Shown piece by piece: positions 7,978 through 15,574 of a stretch of DNA of 32,025 bases. Numbering within the stretch: the stretch's first letter is position 1; each line of letters opens with the position of its first letter. Source of the stretch: an uncultured Lachnospiraceae bacterium (GTDB taxonomy: Bacteria; Bacillota; Clostridia; Lachnospirales; Lachnospiraceae). The stretch is from the NCBI GenBank assembly GCA_910580005.1, contig CAJTXH010000016.1, forward strand, positions 1 through 32,025, in the 5' to 3' direction. The translations under genes and the position numbers were made by a program. A model generated the notes under the pieces. It was given only the letters and a program-made list of their open reading frames with translations. It had not been told where the DNA came from and searched no databases.

Positions 7978-8606
7978 AAGGGTTGATTTACAAAGATATT
8001 ATGATTTTCTTTAAGAGTATTGACAAAAAACTGGTTCTGATAGCTGCTGGCGCAATTATACTGCTCATGGTTAATACTGGCGTTTATGCGGGACTGTTTG
8101 CGTCTGTAATGTTTGCAATGACAATAGGTATGCAAAATATAATGAGTTTTGTAAGTGATGAAAAGGCAGGATGGAAAAAATACCAATTGGCAATGCCTTT
8201 AAATGCAATTTCAGTTGTAACAAGTAAATACATTTCAGTTGTCTGCACATTGGCAGTGAGTCTTGTGGGAAGTGTTTTGTTCAATCTTTTATCCAATATT
8301 GCTTTTCAGAACTTTAATACTACTATTTGGGAAGTTTCAGTGGCTGCATCTGTCATTGTTCCGTTATTATGGACTGGAATCTGTCTGCCATTAACCTATT
8401 GGGCTGGTTTTCATTCTGCGCAGACAATGGGGATTATTGTAGTGGTTCCCATGTTCTATTTTATTAAATACTTTGAAGATGGGGCTGGATTTTCAGCTAT
8501 GGCAAATTCCATATCTGCTTATGTTGTTGTGGCAGGAGTTGCGGTAATAGTTCTCTTTATAATTTCTATGATAATAAGCATGATAGGCTATAAAAGAAAA
8601 AAATAG
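7974..8606 (+). CDS. ABC-2 type membrane permease
   Basis: The protein has 210 residues, mostly hydrophobic, with about six predicted membrane spans starting near residue 20 and a basic C-terminus (GYKRKK). It starts inside the ATPase stop codon and has GGAGG directly upstream. Residues about 50-75 (SFVSDEKAGWKKYQLAMPLN) match the cytoplasmic loop seen in ABC-2 permeases. It is the membrane partner of the preceding ATPase and the last gene of the accessory segment. Confidence 0.8.
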   Translation: MKGLIYKDIMIFFKSIDKKLVLIAAGAIILLMVNTGVYAGLFASVMFAMTIGMQNIMSFVSDEKAGWKKYQLAMPLNAISVVTSKYISVVCTLAVSLVGSVLFNLLSNIAFQNFNTTIWEVSVAASVIVPLLWTGICLPLTYWAGFHSAQTMGIIVVVPMFYFIKYFEDGAGFSAMANSISAYVVVAGVAVIVLFIISMIISMIGYKRKK

Positions 8607-8649
8607 AAAAGGACAGCCACAGTGATTCCAGTTGCTGAAAGCACTGCTA

Positions 8650-8682
8650 GTTACTATGAACAGCGTAGCTGTGAATAGTAAC
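8650..8682. repeat. Near-perfect 33-nt palindrome abutting the right direct repeat
   Basis: GTTACTAT (8650-8657) pairs with ATAGTAAC (8675-8682), and the inner arms ACAGC and GCTGT pair around a GTA loop, with only a GA/GA mismatch between the two stems. It ends on the base before the 21-bp repeat. There is no T-run, so it is not a standard terminator. It may be a recombination site arm or a dispersed palindromic repeat. Confidence 0.6.
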
Positions 8683-8703
8683 AAATTTTATGAAACGGAC
8701 GTG
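8683..8703 (+). repeat. Right copy of 21-bp direct repeat (putative attR core)
   Basis: This copy is identical to 31-51. In the same reading frame it encodes KFYETDV and is followed at once by TAA (8704-8706), as expected for the displaced native 3' end of the gene whose fragment lies at the left edge of the window. Confidence 0.75.
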
Positions 8704-8728
8704 TAATCTCCTTCAAACACATAGATTT

Positions 8729-8777
8729 TTGCCAGCATTTATGATAATATAGAATTAATTATTTTTAATACTGGCAA
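8729..8777. promoter_or_regulatory. Inverted repeat flanking AT-rich DNA upstream of rtcB
   Basis: TTGCCAG (8729-8735) and CTGGCAA (8771-8777) are perfect complements around 35 bp of AT-rich sequence that includes GATAATATAG, a possible -10 region. The second arm is 43 bp before the rtcB ATG. It could be a pair of operator half-sites or a leader hairpin. No -35 box of good quality was found. Confidence 0.35.
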
Positions 8778-8820
8778 GAGGGAATAATCTGGAAAGTGCA
8801 GATAATGGAGGGAGATTATT

Positions 8821-10020
8821 ATGTTTGAGATTAAGGGAAAGGTAAATACGGCAGTATGTTATGCAAATACTATAGAGGAAGAGGCAATAGAGCAGATAAG
8901 CAGGATGTGTGATTACGAATTTACAGAAGGAAGCAAAATCTGCATTATGCCAGATGTACATGCTGGAAAGGGATGTACTATTGGCACAACAATGACAGTA
9001 CATGGAAAGGCTGTGCCAAATATTGTTGGCGTTGATATTGGCTGTGGCATGTATACAATTAATATTGGCAAAGCAGACATTGACTTTGGAAAGGTGGATG
9101 AGGCAGCGCATTATATACCTTCTGGAATGAATGTATGGCAGGGCAGGCAGGAACGTTTTAACCTCCAGGAGCTTGTCTGTTACCGCAGCCTCCGGGATAC
9201 AAAATATCTGGAGAGAAGCCTTGGAACACTTGGCGGTGGTAACCATTTTATTGAAATAGACCAGGCAGCAGATGGTACAAAATACCTTGTTATCCATACA
9301 GGCAGCCGCAACCTTGGCAAGCAGGTAGCAGAGCTTTACCAGCACCTTGCTGTAGAGCTCCACTCTGGCAAGGAAGAGTATTTTAAGAAAAGGGATGAAA
9401 TTATAGCCACTTATAAGGCTGAAGGACGCAGGAAGGAAATACAGGCAGCATTAAAGGAGCTTACATGGGAAAAAAGGGATTGTTTTATACCAGATGATTT
9501 ATGCTACCTTTATGGCACTTACTTTGATGATTACATGCATGATGTGGAAGTTTGCCAGCAGTTTGCAAGAAGAAACCGTGAAAAAATTGCAGAAGTGCTT
9601 TTAAGCCGTATTGGGGCAGAAGCAGGTGAATCATTCCACACAATACATAATTATATTGATACAAAAAATATGATTTTAAGGAAAGGTGCAATATCTGCAT
9701 ATAAAGATGAAAAAATATTAATCCCAATAAACATGAGGGATGGAAGCGTGCTTGCAACAGGCAAGGGAAACCCGGACTGGAATTATTCTGCCCCGCATGG
9801 TGCAGGCAGGCTTATGTCGCGTACAAAAGCTAAAGAAACATTAAGCATGGAAGAATATAAAAATGTAATGAAAGGGATTTATACAACATCTGTAAACGAG
9901 GCAACACTTGACGAAGCACCAATGGCATATAAATCTTTAGATGATATAATTGATGCAATAAAAGAGTCCGTAAATATAATTGATATTATGAAACCAGTAT
10001 ATAATTTTAAGGCTTCATAA
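8821..10020 (+). CDS. rtcB: RNA-splicing ligase RtcB
   Basis: The protein has 399 residues, with GGAGGGAG before ATG 8821. RtcB joins RNA ends bearing 2',3'-cyclic phosphate or 3'-phosphate to 5'-OH, using GTP and Mn2+. Family motifs are all present: PDVHAGKG (44-51), GVDIGCGM (70-77) with the metal-binding Asp and Cys, GGGNHFIEI (138-146), HTGSRNLG (159-166), HNYID, RKGAISA, PINMRDGS, and NYSAPHGAGR (321-330), in which His326 corresponds to the guanylylated histidine. The length fits the shorter bacterial RtcB form. No archease, RtcA or RtcR gene is nearby; instead it heads a same-strand run with TPR-like proteins and an HSP90-family chaperone. A role in RNA repair or tRNA processing is well founded; coupling to the neighbours is inferred. 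Confidence 0.95.
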   Translation: MFEIKGKVNTAVCYANTIEEEAIEQISRMCDYEFTEGSKICIMPDVHAGKGCTIGTTMTVHGKAVPNIVGVDIGCGMYTINIGKADIDFGKVDEAAHYIPSGMNVWQGRQERFNLQELVCYRSLRDTKYLERSLGTLGGGNHFIEIDQAADGTKYLVIHTGSRNLGKQVAELYQHLAVELHSGKEEYFKKRDEIIATYKAEGRRKEIQAALKELTWEKRDCFIPDDLCYLYGTYFDDYMHDVEVCQQFARRNREKIAEVLLSRIGAEAGESFHTIHNYIDTKNMILRKGAISAYKDEKILIPINMRDGSVLATGKGNPDWNYSAPHGAGRLMSRTKAKETLSMEEYKNVMKGIYTTSVNEATLDEAPMAYKSLDDIIDAIKESVNIIDIMKPVYNFKAS

Positions 10021-10072
10021 TTTACCTTATTTTATAGAAAACTTTATGGCAGGCTAAAGAAAGGGGATAAAT

Positions 10073-11230
10073 ATGGAAGAAACTTTATATGGGGCATATA
10101 ACCCTGCTGCAATTAAGAAACAATATGATAATATACAACATGGCAAGGCACGCATGGCAGCAATAAAAAATGCTATAGAAGAGGCAGACAGAAATAAAGA
10201 CATAAAATTTATGATATATTTCCGTGAGGATTTATGCGAAGAATCATGTTTTTATGGTGATGAAACAGAAATGATGGTTATATTTCCAGAAATTTTGAAC
10301 CTGGCCGACAGATACCCGGATGCACCGTCAACCCAGTTTGATACTGCTTATGAAAATGCAGCAGAACATGTATTATGGGTCTATAAATGGGTAGTTGGCA
10401 GATGCTCAGCTTTTTACCAGATACCTATGGAAGACTGCATAAAGTTTTTTGAAGATTTTAAAAGGCGTTCCATTGCATATGGTTTTAATTTAAAACCATA
10501 TTACAGGCTTTTGTATGGTTTTTACTGTGATATTGATGATGAAAAGTCAGATGAAGCCTTCTATAAATACGAGAAAATTCCAAGGGATTCAAACAGCAAT
10601 TGCAAAGCATGTGACAGAAATACAGAGATAAATTTTTACCTGGATAAAGGTAATTATGAAAAAGCTGTAGAATTATCAGGGGATATTGAATCATTTAAAC
10701 TGAAATGTGGAAGGGACAATTCAGCATGGCTTCGTATGAAAATAAACTTTATGTCTTATTATATGGACAATGGGAATTTTGAGGAGGCAGATAAAATTGC
10801 ACATCTCCTTGAGAACAATATGAATAGCAAGACAGAGTTCCAGGCATGGGATGATATTTTAAGATGTTATTCATATACAAGGCAGGGCAGGGCGTTAAGG
10901 GTTTATAAAAAGCACTGGAAAGAGTGGCAGGATGGTACAAGCCCTTCAGACGAATTTAGTAAAACATTAAATGTATGTTGTTTCTGGAAGAAATACAGGA
11001 TGGATACTGGTAAAGGCACTGTAAAGCTTGCACTTGATAAAAATTTTCCATTATATAATGAAGAAAATATCTACAGCACAGAGGAATTATATAATTATTA
11101 TTATAAGAGGACAGAAGATATTGCAATAAAGTTTGATAAAAGGAATAATGCAGACAGCTACAAAAAAGAGATGCTGGAAAAATTAGATGTACAAAGGTAC
11201 ATAAAATGCAGTATAAGCCAGAATAATTAA
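10073..11230 (+). CDS. TPR-like protein, paralog 1 of 3 in the RtcB-HSP90 cluster
   Basis: The protein has 385 residues with AAAGGGGA before the ATG, 52 bp after rtcB. It is soluble, with no signal peptide or membrane span. It is rich in aromatic and helical segments that look like degenerate tetratricopeptide units (FYLDKGNYEKAVELSGDI; YYMDNGNFEEADKIAHLL). Shared with its two paralogs are CKACDRNTE (Cys177 and Cys180), GRALRVYKKHWKE (272-284), FPLYNEENIY and KFDKRN near the C-terminus. I do not recognise a named family and no catalytic motif is evident. A scaffold or cochaperone role beside the HSP90 gene is inferred from TPR-like architecture and location only. Confidence 0.8.
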   Translation: MEETLYGAYNPAAIKKQYDNIQHGKARMAAIKNAIEEADRNKDIKFMIYFREDLCEESCFYGDETEMMVIFPEILNLADRYPDAPSTQFDTAYENAAEHVLWVYKWVVGRCSAFYQIPMEDCIKFFEDFKRRSIAYGFNLKPYYRLLYGFYCDIDDEKSDEAFYKYEKIPRDSNSNCKACDRNTEINFYLDKGNYEKAVELSGDIESFKLKCGRDNSAWLRMKINFMSYYMDNGNFEEADKIAHLLENNMNSKTEFQAWDDILRCYSYTRQGRALRVYKKHWKEWQDGTSPSDEFSKTLNVCCFWKKYRMDTGKGTVKLALDKNFPLYNEENIYSTEELYNYYYKRTEDIAIKFDKRNNADSYKKEMLEKLDVQRYIKCSISQNN

Positions 11231-11259
11231 AAAATAATTATGGCAAGAGGAGGGCTTGG

Positions 11260-12369
11260 ATGAATTATAATCCAGAAGCATTAAAAAACTATTATGAAGA
11301 ACTTCCCCATGGCAAACCAAAAATGGATGGCATAAGGACGGCTATAGAAGCCGCTGACCAGAACAATGATGTGCCATTTATGGTATATTTCAGGGAGCAG
11401 ATGTGCTATGAAGCATGTTTTTATGGAGATACTATGTACCTGATGGTGATATTTCCAGAGATGCTGTCCATAATAGACAGATATCCTGATACACCATCAA
11501 CGCAGTTTGATACCGCTTATATAAATGCACTTGACCATATATTATGGATATATAAATGGTTAATTAGTGAATGCTGCAATTTTTACCAGGTTTCAATGGA
11601 TGACTGTTTAAAATTTTTTGAAGATTATAAGCAGCGTTCTGTTTCATTCGGATATAATTTAAAACCATATTACAGGGCACTTTATTGTTTTTATACTTTT
11701 GATAAAGAAAAACAGGCAGAGGCTTTCCATAAGTTTGAAAAAATCCCAAGGGATGCAAACAGTGACTGCGAGGCATGTGAAAGAAACACAGAGATAGAAT
11801 TTTATCTTGATAAAGGTGATTTTGGCAAAGCACTGGAATTATCAAAAGATATTGAGGATTTTAAATTAAAATGCGGAAATTACTGGGATGCATGGCTGCG
11901 GATGAAGATATCTTTTTTTGAATATTACCTTAATAATTGTATGTTTGAAGAAGCAACAGAAATAGCAGGAATACTTGAACGCAGGATTAATAAAAAAACT
12001 GAATACCAGGTATGGGGTACTATTATGAACTGTTATGCCCATACAAAACCTGGCAGGGCACTCAGGGTTTATAAAAAACACTGGAAAGAATTAGCATTAG
12101 AAAACGCTACACCTGATAGTACGTTTGATTCTGCATGTAATGTATGCTGTTTCTGGTACAGGATAAAAAGTGATGGCAGGGAAACTGTAAAATTGCAGTT
12201 AAACAGGACTTTTCCATTATATAGTGAAGAAAATATATATAATACAGAAGATTTATTTAATTATTATTACAACCTGGCAAAAGATATTGCAGAAAAATTT
12301 GATAAAAGAAACGGTACTGGCAGATATATGGAAACCCTGGTAAAATCATTAGATATAGCAAAAAAATAA
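11260..12369 (+). CDS. TPR-like protein, paralog 2 of 3 in the RtcB-HSP90 cluster
   Basis: The protein has 369 residues with AGGAGGG before ATG 11260, 29 bp after paralog 1. It is clearly a close duplicate of paralog 1 along its whole length: YFREQMCYEACFYGD against YFREDLCEESCFYGD, CEACERNTE (Cys170 and Cys173), an identical GRALRVYKKHWKE, FPLYSEENIY, and KFDKRNGTG shared with paralog 3. The repeat-like helices are conserved. It immediately precedes the HSP90-family gene by 36 bp. Side-by-side retention of two close copies suggests non-identical partners or a hetero-oligomer, but function is unknown. Confidence 0.8.
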   Translation: MNYNPEALKNYYEELPHGKPKMDGIRTAIEAADQNNDVPFMVYFREQMCYEACFYGDTMYLMVIFPEMLSIIDRYPDTPSTQFDTAYINALDHILWIYKWLISECCNFYQVSMDDCLKFFEDYKQRSVSFGYNLKPYYRALYCFYTFDKEKQAEAFHKFEKIPRDANSDCEACERNTEIEFYLDKGDFGKALELSKDIEDFKLKCGNYWDAWLRMKISFFEYYLNNCMFEEATEIAGILERRINKKTEYQVWGTIMNCYAHTKPGRALRVYKKHWKELALENATPDSTFDSACNVCCFWYRIKSDGRETVKLQLNRTFPLYSEENIYNTEDLFNYYYNLAKDIAEKFDKRNGTGRYMETLVKSLDIAKK

Positions 12370-12405
12370 AAAAGATTAATATAGAGAAATGAGGTATATT
12401 TAGAC

Positions 12406-14268
12406 ATGGAAGATTTTCGTTTTAAAGTTAATTTAGGAGGCATGATTGAAATTTTATCTGACCACTTATACAGCAGCCCTGATGTGTATATAAGAGAACT
12501 TTTACAGAATGGTGTTGATGCAATTAATGCAAGAAAAAACCACGAAAAAGATACAGGGGTTCTGGAAGGTGCAGAAACTCCAGGCGGTTTTATCACACTT
12601 GGCATAGAAGAGGGTAAAAAACTGGTTTTTACAGATAACGGGCTTGGGCTTACAGAGTCTGAAATCCACCAGTTCCTTGCTATTATTGGTGAATCATCTA
12701 AAAGAAATTTAACTGACGGGAGGATACATACTGATTATATTGGAAGGTTTGGCATAGGGCTTTTATCATGTTTTATGGTGTCTGATGAAATAAGGATGTA
12801 TACTAAATCCAGCAAAGCAGCAGATGCACATGTGCTTGAATGGAGAGGCAAGCCAGACGGGACATATAATATAATTGACCACGGCACAGAGTGTGGGGAA
12901 GCTCCTTTCTTCAATGAAAGCCCTGGCACGCAGGTTGTGCTTATGGCAAAGCCTGGACAGGAAAATTATTTTACAAAGGAAACAATTAAAAGTCTTGTTA
13001 TATATTATGGGATGCTGCTGCCTTTCCCGGTTATAATAAAGCAGGATGGCAAAGAAGAACAGATAAACCCTGTATACCTTCCATGGGAAGGCAGGGAAAC
13101 TAATAAAAATGAACTTATGCTTTTTGGAAACATGATGTTTGCAGAACCTGGGGCTGGAATGGCAGGAAGCATGGGACAGCAGTTTTTTGACTGTGTGCCA
13201 TTCCATTCAGAAGAAGGGAATGTATCAGGCGTGGCATATATTGTAAATTATGCAGTACAGCCTACGGCAAAGAATAACCACCGCATTTACTTAAAAAACA
13301 TGCTTCTTACTGAAAAAGGGGAGAACCTTATACCAGACTGGGCAGTATTTACAAAGTGCATTGTAAATGCAATGGATTTACGTCCTACTGCATCAAGGGA
13401 AGGTTTTTATATTGATTCAGTACTTTCTAAGGCAAGGGATTCCATAGAAGACAGTCTTATTGAATACATCAAGGACATGGCAGAAACAGAGCCGGAATTA
13501 TTTGACAGGTTTTTCTCTATACACAGGCTTTCCCTTATGTCACTTGCACTTGTATCACCTAAACTTTTTACAATAATTGCAGACCATTGTGAATTTGAAA
13601 CAACAAGGGGCACATGTACAGGGTATGCTTTAAGGACAATGAATGGACCATTAATTTATGCACCTACAGAAACTAAATATAAACAGCTTTCACAGCTTTT
13701 CTTTGCACAGGACAAAATGCTTATAAATGTTTCATATGTATATTCATATGAAATCCTGGTGCAGATAGGGGAAACATATGATATCGAAGTAATGGCAGTA
13801 GAGGACTGGAATATAGAAGACCTTATGAAAGACCTTACGCCTGATGCACAGGATGATACATTTGACTTTATAAGGGCAGCAGACCGTGTTTTAAAACAGT
13901 ATGACTGCCGTGCAGAGATAAAGAATTTCCCTCCAGCCAACCAGCCTGTATTTTACCTTATTGATGAAAAGGCATTATTTAAAAGGCAGATTGCAGCAGC
14001 GCGTGCCAGTGCAGACTCTATCTTCCACAATATGCTTGATGCATTTGCAGAAGATATAGGGGACGATACAGTGGCAATACTCTATTTTAACTATGAAAAC
14101 CCATTGGTTAGAAGGCTTGCCGCCCAGGAAAACGAAGCTGATATAAGGCTTCTTGTAGAAATCCTTTATATACAGGCATTACAGATAGGCGGCTTCCCGC
14201 TCCACCATAATGAGCTTGGTGTTTTAAACAGAAATATACTGGCACTTATGGACAAAGGGATGGATTAA
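12406..14268 (+). CDS. HSP90-family ATP-dependent chaperone (HtpG-like)
   Basis: The protein has 620 residues, close to HtpG length. The GHKL ATPase domain shows RELLQNGVDA with Glu31, Asn35 and Asp38, DNGLGL (77-82) in place of the usual DNAGIGM, and the lid glycines GRFGIGLLS (113-121). The middle domain keeps TASREG with Arg331, matching the catalytic arginine of HSP90 (SRE motif). The C-terminal third is poorly conserved against what I know of HtpG, and no eukaryote-like MEEVD tail is present. It lies between paralogs 2 and 3, suggesting a dedicated chaperone rather than the general one. ATP-driven folding or remodelling activity is well supported; its client (RtcB, the paralogs or RNP complexes) is conjecture. 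Confidence 0.9.
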   Translation: MEDFRFKVNLGGMIEILSDHLYSSPDVYIRELLQNGVDAINARKNHEKDTGVLEGAETPGGFITLGIEEGKKLVFTDNGLGLTESEIHQFLAIIGESSKRNLTDGRIHTDYIGRFGIGLLSCFMVSDEIRMYTKSSKAADAHVLEWRGKPDGTYNIIDHGTECGEAPFFNESPGTQVVLMAKPGQENYFTKETIKSLVIYYGMLLPFPVIIKQDGKEEQINPVYLPWEGRETNKNELMLFGNMMFAEPGAGMAGSMGQQFFDCVPFHSEEGNVSGVAYIVNYAVQPTAKNNHRIYLKNMLLTEKGENLIPDWAVFTKCIVNAMDLRPTASREGFYIDSVLSKARDSIEDSLIEYIKDMAETEPELFDRFFSIHRLSLMSLALVSPKLFTIIADHCEFETTRGTCTGYALRTMNGPLIYAPTETKYKQLSQLFFAQDKMLINVSYVYSYEILVQIGETYDIEVMAVEDWNIEDLMKDLTPDAQDDTFDFIRAADRVLKQYDCRAEIKNFPPANQPVFYLIDEKALFKRQIAAARASADSIFHNMLDAFAEDIGDDTVAILYFNYENPLVRRLAAQENEADIRLLVEILYIQALQIGGFPLHHNELGVLNRNILALMDKGMD

Positions 14269-14379
14269 AAGCATGAGTCTGGTAAAAAAGAGGTAATGAA
14301 CTTAATATGGCATTTGCAAATGTTTGTTAAGACAGATTAATTATAAACTTAAACATGGACATACAAGGGAGGTGTCTTA

Positions 14380-15546
14380 ATGGGAGATAATGCATATAAC
14401 CCAAGAAGGCTTATTAATAATTATGAACAGATGGGATATGGAAAAGCAAGGACAGATGCGGTACGTTATGCAATGGAACAGGCTGATTTAAATAATGATT
14501 TATACCATATGCTTTATTTCAGGATGGTGCTGTGCGATGAAACAGAATGGTATGGAAACGGGCTGGATAACTTTACAGCTTTTCCAGAACTTCTGGCAAT
14601 TATAGATAAAAACGCAGTAGAAGGGCAGCTGCCAGAACAGGAATTTTATAGTATTATAGGAGATATACTTTGGACTTATGAGAGCCTGCTTTCCCTGTGT
14701 ACTGAATATTACCAGATTCCGTTTAATGACTGTGTAAACTTCCATAATGATTTTAAAAAGCGCTGGATTGCATATGGGCGCAGCCCAAGAGAACCTTACA
14801 GGATGATGTGCGTTTTCTATGATGAAGCAGGTTGTACTGGCCAGGCAGGTGAAGCACTGTCATTGCTTAAGGCGAGCCATATGGAGAGTTATGACTGCCC
14901 AGGCTGCATTGCCAATACAGAGCTGGCATATTATCTTGCAACTGGCAGAAAAGAAGAAGCAGACAAGCTTGCAGCAAAAATTGAGGATGGCACTTTGACA
15001 TGTGGCGGTAATCTGGGAAATTCAAACGCCATACCACGTATGCACAAGCGTTATCTTAATTATTACCTGCTTAATGGCATGTATGAAAAAGCAGCAGAAA
15101 AGGCATATATACTGGAACATTACAAAAGTGATGTTATAGACTATAAACTGTGGGCATCTTTTATGTGTGCATATGTTTATACAAATACAGGGCGTGGGCT
15201 GCGCATTTATAAAAAGCACTGGAAAGACATTGAAAATGAACAGCGTCCAGCTTATATGTATACTTCTTTTAAAGATGCGGCATGCTTTTTTATGGGACTT
15301 AAAAAAGCCAAGGATAAAGATACAGTAAAGCTGCCACTTGACAATACATTCCCATTATATAATGAAGAAAATATTTATAATATAGAAAGCCTTGCCAGCT
15401 ATTATTATAAAAAAGCAGAAGATGTTGCAAAGAAATTTGACAAAAGAAATGGCACAGGCAAATATACAAGTGAACTTGAAATATCAGTTAAAAACATACT
15501 GGCTGGCAGTGTAGTGGCAGCCAGGCAGCCAGACAGCCAGGTTTAA
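14380..15546 (+). CDS. TPR-like protein, paralog 3 of 3 in the RtcB-HSP90 cluster
   Basis: The protein has 388 residues with GGGAGGTG before ATG 14380. It is 111 bp after the HSP90 gene, the largest gap in the cluster, though no separate promoter was evident. It is the most diverged paralog but keeps the order of motifs: MGYGKARTDAV near the N-terminus, CPGCIANTE (Cys173 and Cys176), GRGLRIYKKHWKD, FPLYNEENIY and KFDKRNGTGKY. TPR-like helices are visible (YYLATGRKEEADKLAAKI; YYLLNGMYEKAAEKAYIL). No catalytic site is recognised. A bidirectional hairpin terminator follows the stop codon, marking the end of the cluster. Confidence 0.8.
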   Translation: MGDNAYNPRRLINNYEQMGYGKARTDAVRYAMEQADLNNDLYHMLYFRMVLCDETEWYGNGLDNFTAFPELLAIIDKNAVEGQLPEQEFYSIIGDILWTYESLLSLCTEYYQIPFNDCVNFHNDFKKRWIAYGRSPREPYRMMCVFYDEAGCTGQAGEALSLLKASHMESYDCPGCIANTELAYYLATGRKEEADKLAAKIEDGTLTCGGNLGNSNAIPRMHKRYLNYYLLNGMYEKAAEKAYILEHYKSDVIDYKLWASFMCAYVYTNTGRGLRIYKKHWKDIENEQRPAYMYTSFKDAACFFMGLKKAKDKDTVKLPLDNTFPLYNEENIYNIESLASYYYKKAEDVAKKFDKRNGTGKYTSELEISVKNILAGSVVAARQPDSQV

Positions 15547-15550
15547 ACAG

Positions 15551-15574
15551 AAGAGGCTTTTATTTTGCCTTTTT
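15551..15574. terminator. Hairpin terminator between convergent genes
   Basis: AAGAGGC (15551-15557) pairs with GCCTTTT (15567-15573), with one G-T wobble and a 9-nt loop, and runs into T residues on the plus strand. It ends the RtcB-HSP90 cluster. The stop codon of the minus-strand exonuclease gene lies in the loop, so it may also slow transcription from that side, though the minus-strand T-run is poor. Confidence 0.6.

Larger units (their letters stand above)
31..8703. mobile_element. Putative integrated accessory element of about 8.7 kb, recombinase not found
   Basis: The segment is bounded by exact 21-bp direct repeats, the left one in the 3' end of a gene, which is the usual layout for elements inserted by site-specific recombination. 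Its cargo is accessory: a P-loop protein with an integrase-like N-terminal domain, a Cys-rich small protein, two ABC transport systems and a GntR regulator. The genes to its right begin a different cluster. No tyrosine or serine recombinase catalytic domain was found inside, so it may be mobilised in trans, be decayed, or use the P-loop protein in an unknown way. The repeats are direct evidence; the element itself is inferred. Confidence 0.55.

Noticed and set aside
8650..8682. Integron attC site
   Set aside because: The arms start GTTACTA, which does not fit GTTRRRY, and no integron integrase is present.
8755..9363. 202-residue minus-strand frame over rtcB
   Set aside because: It is antisense to an rtcB gene with all family motifs; its residue mix is Cys/His-rich in a way typical of reverse-strand shadows.
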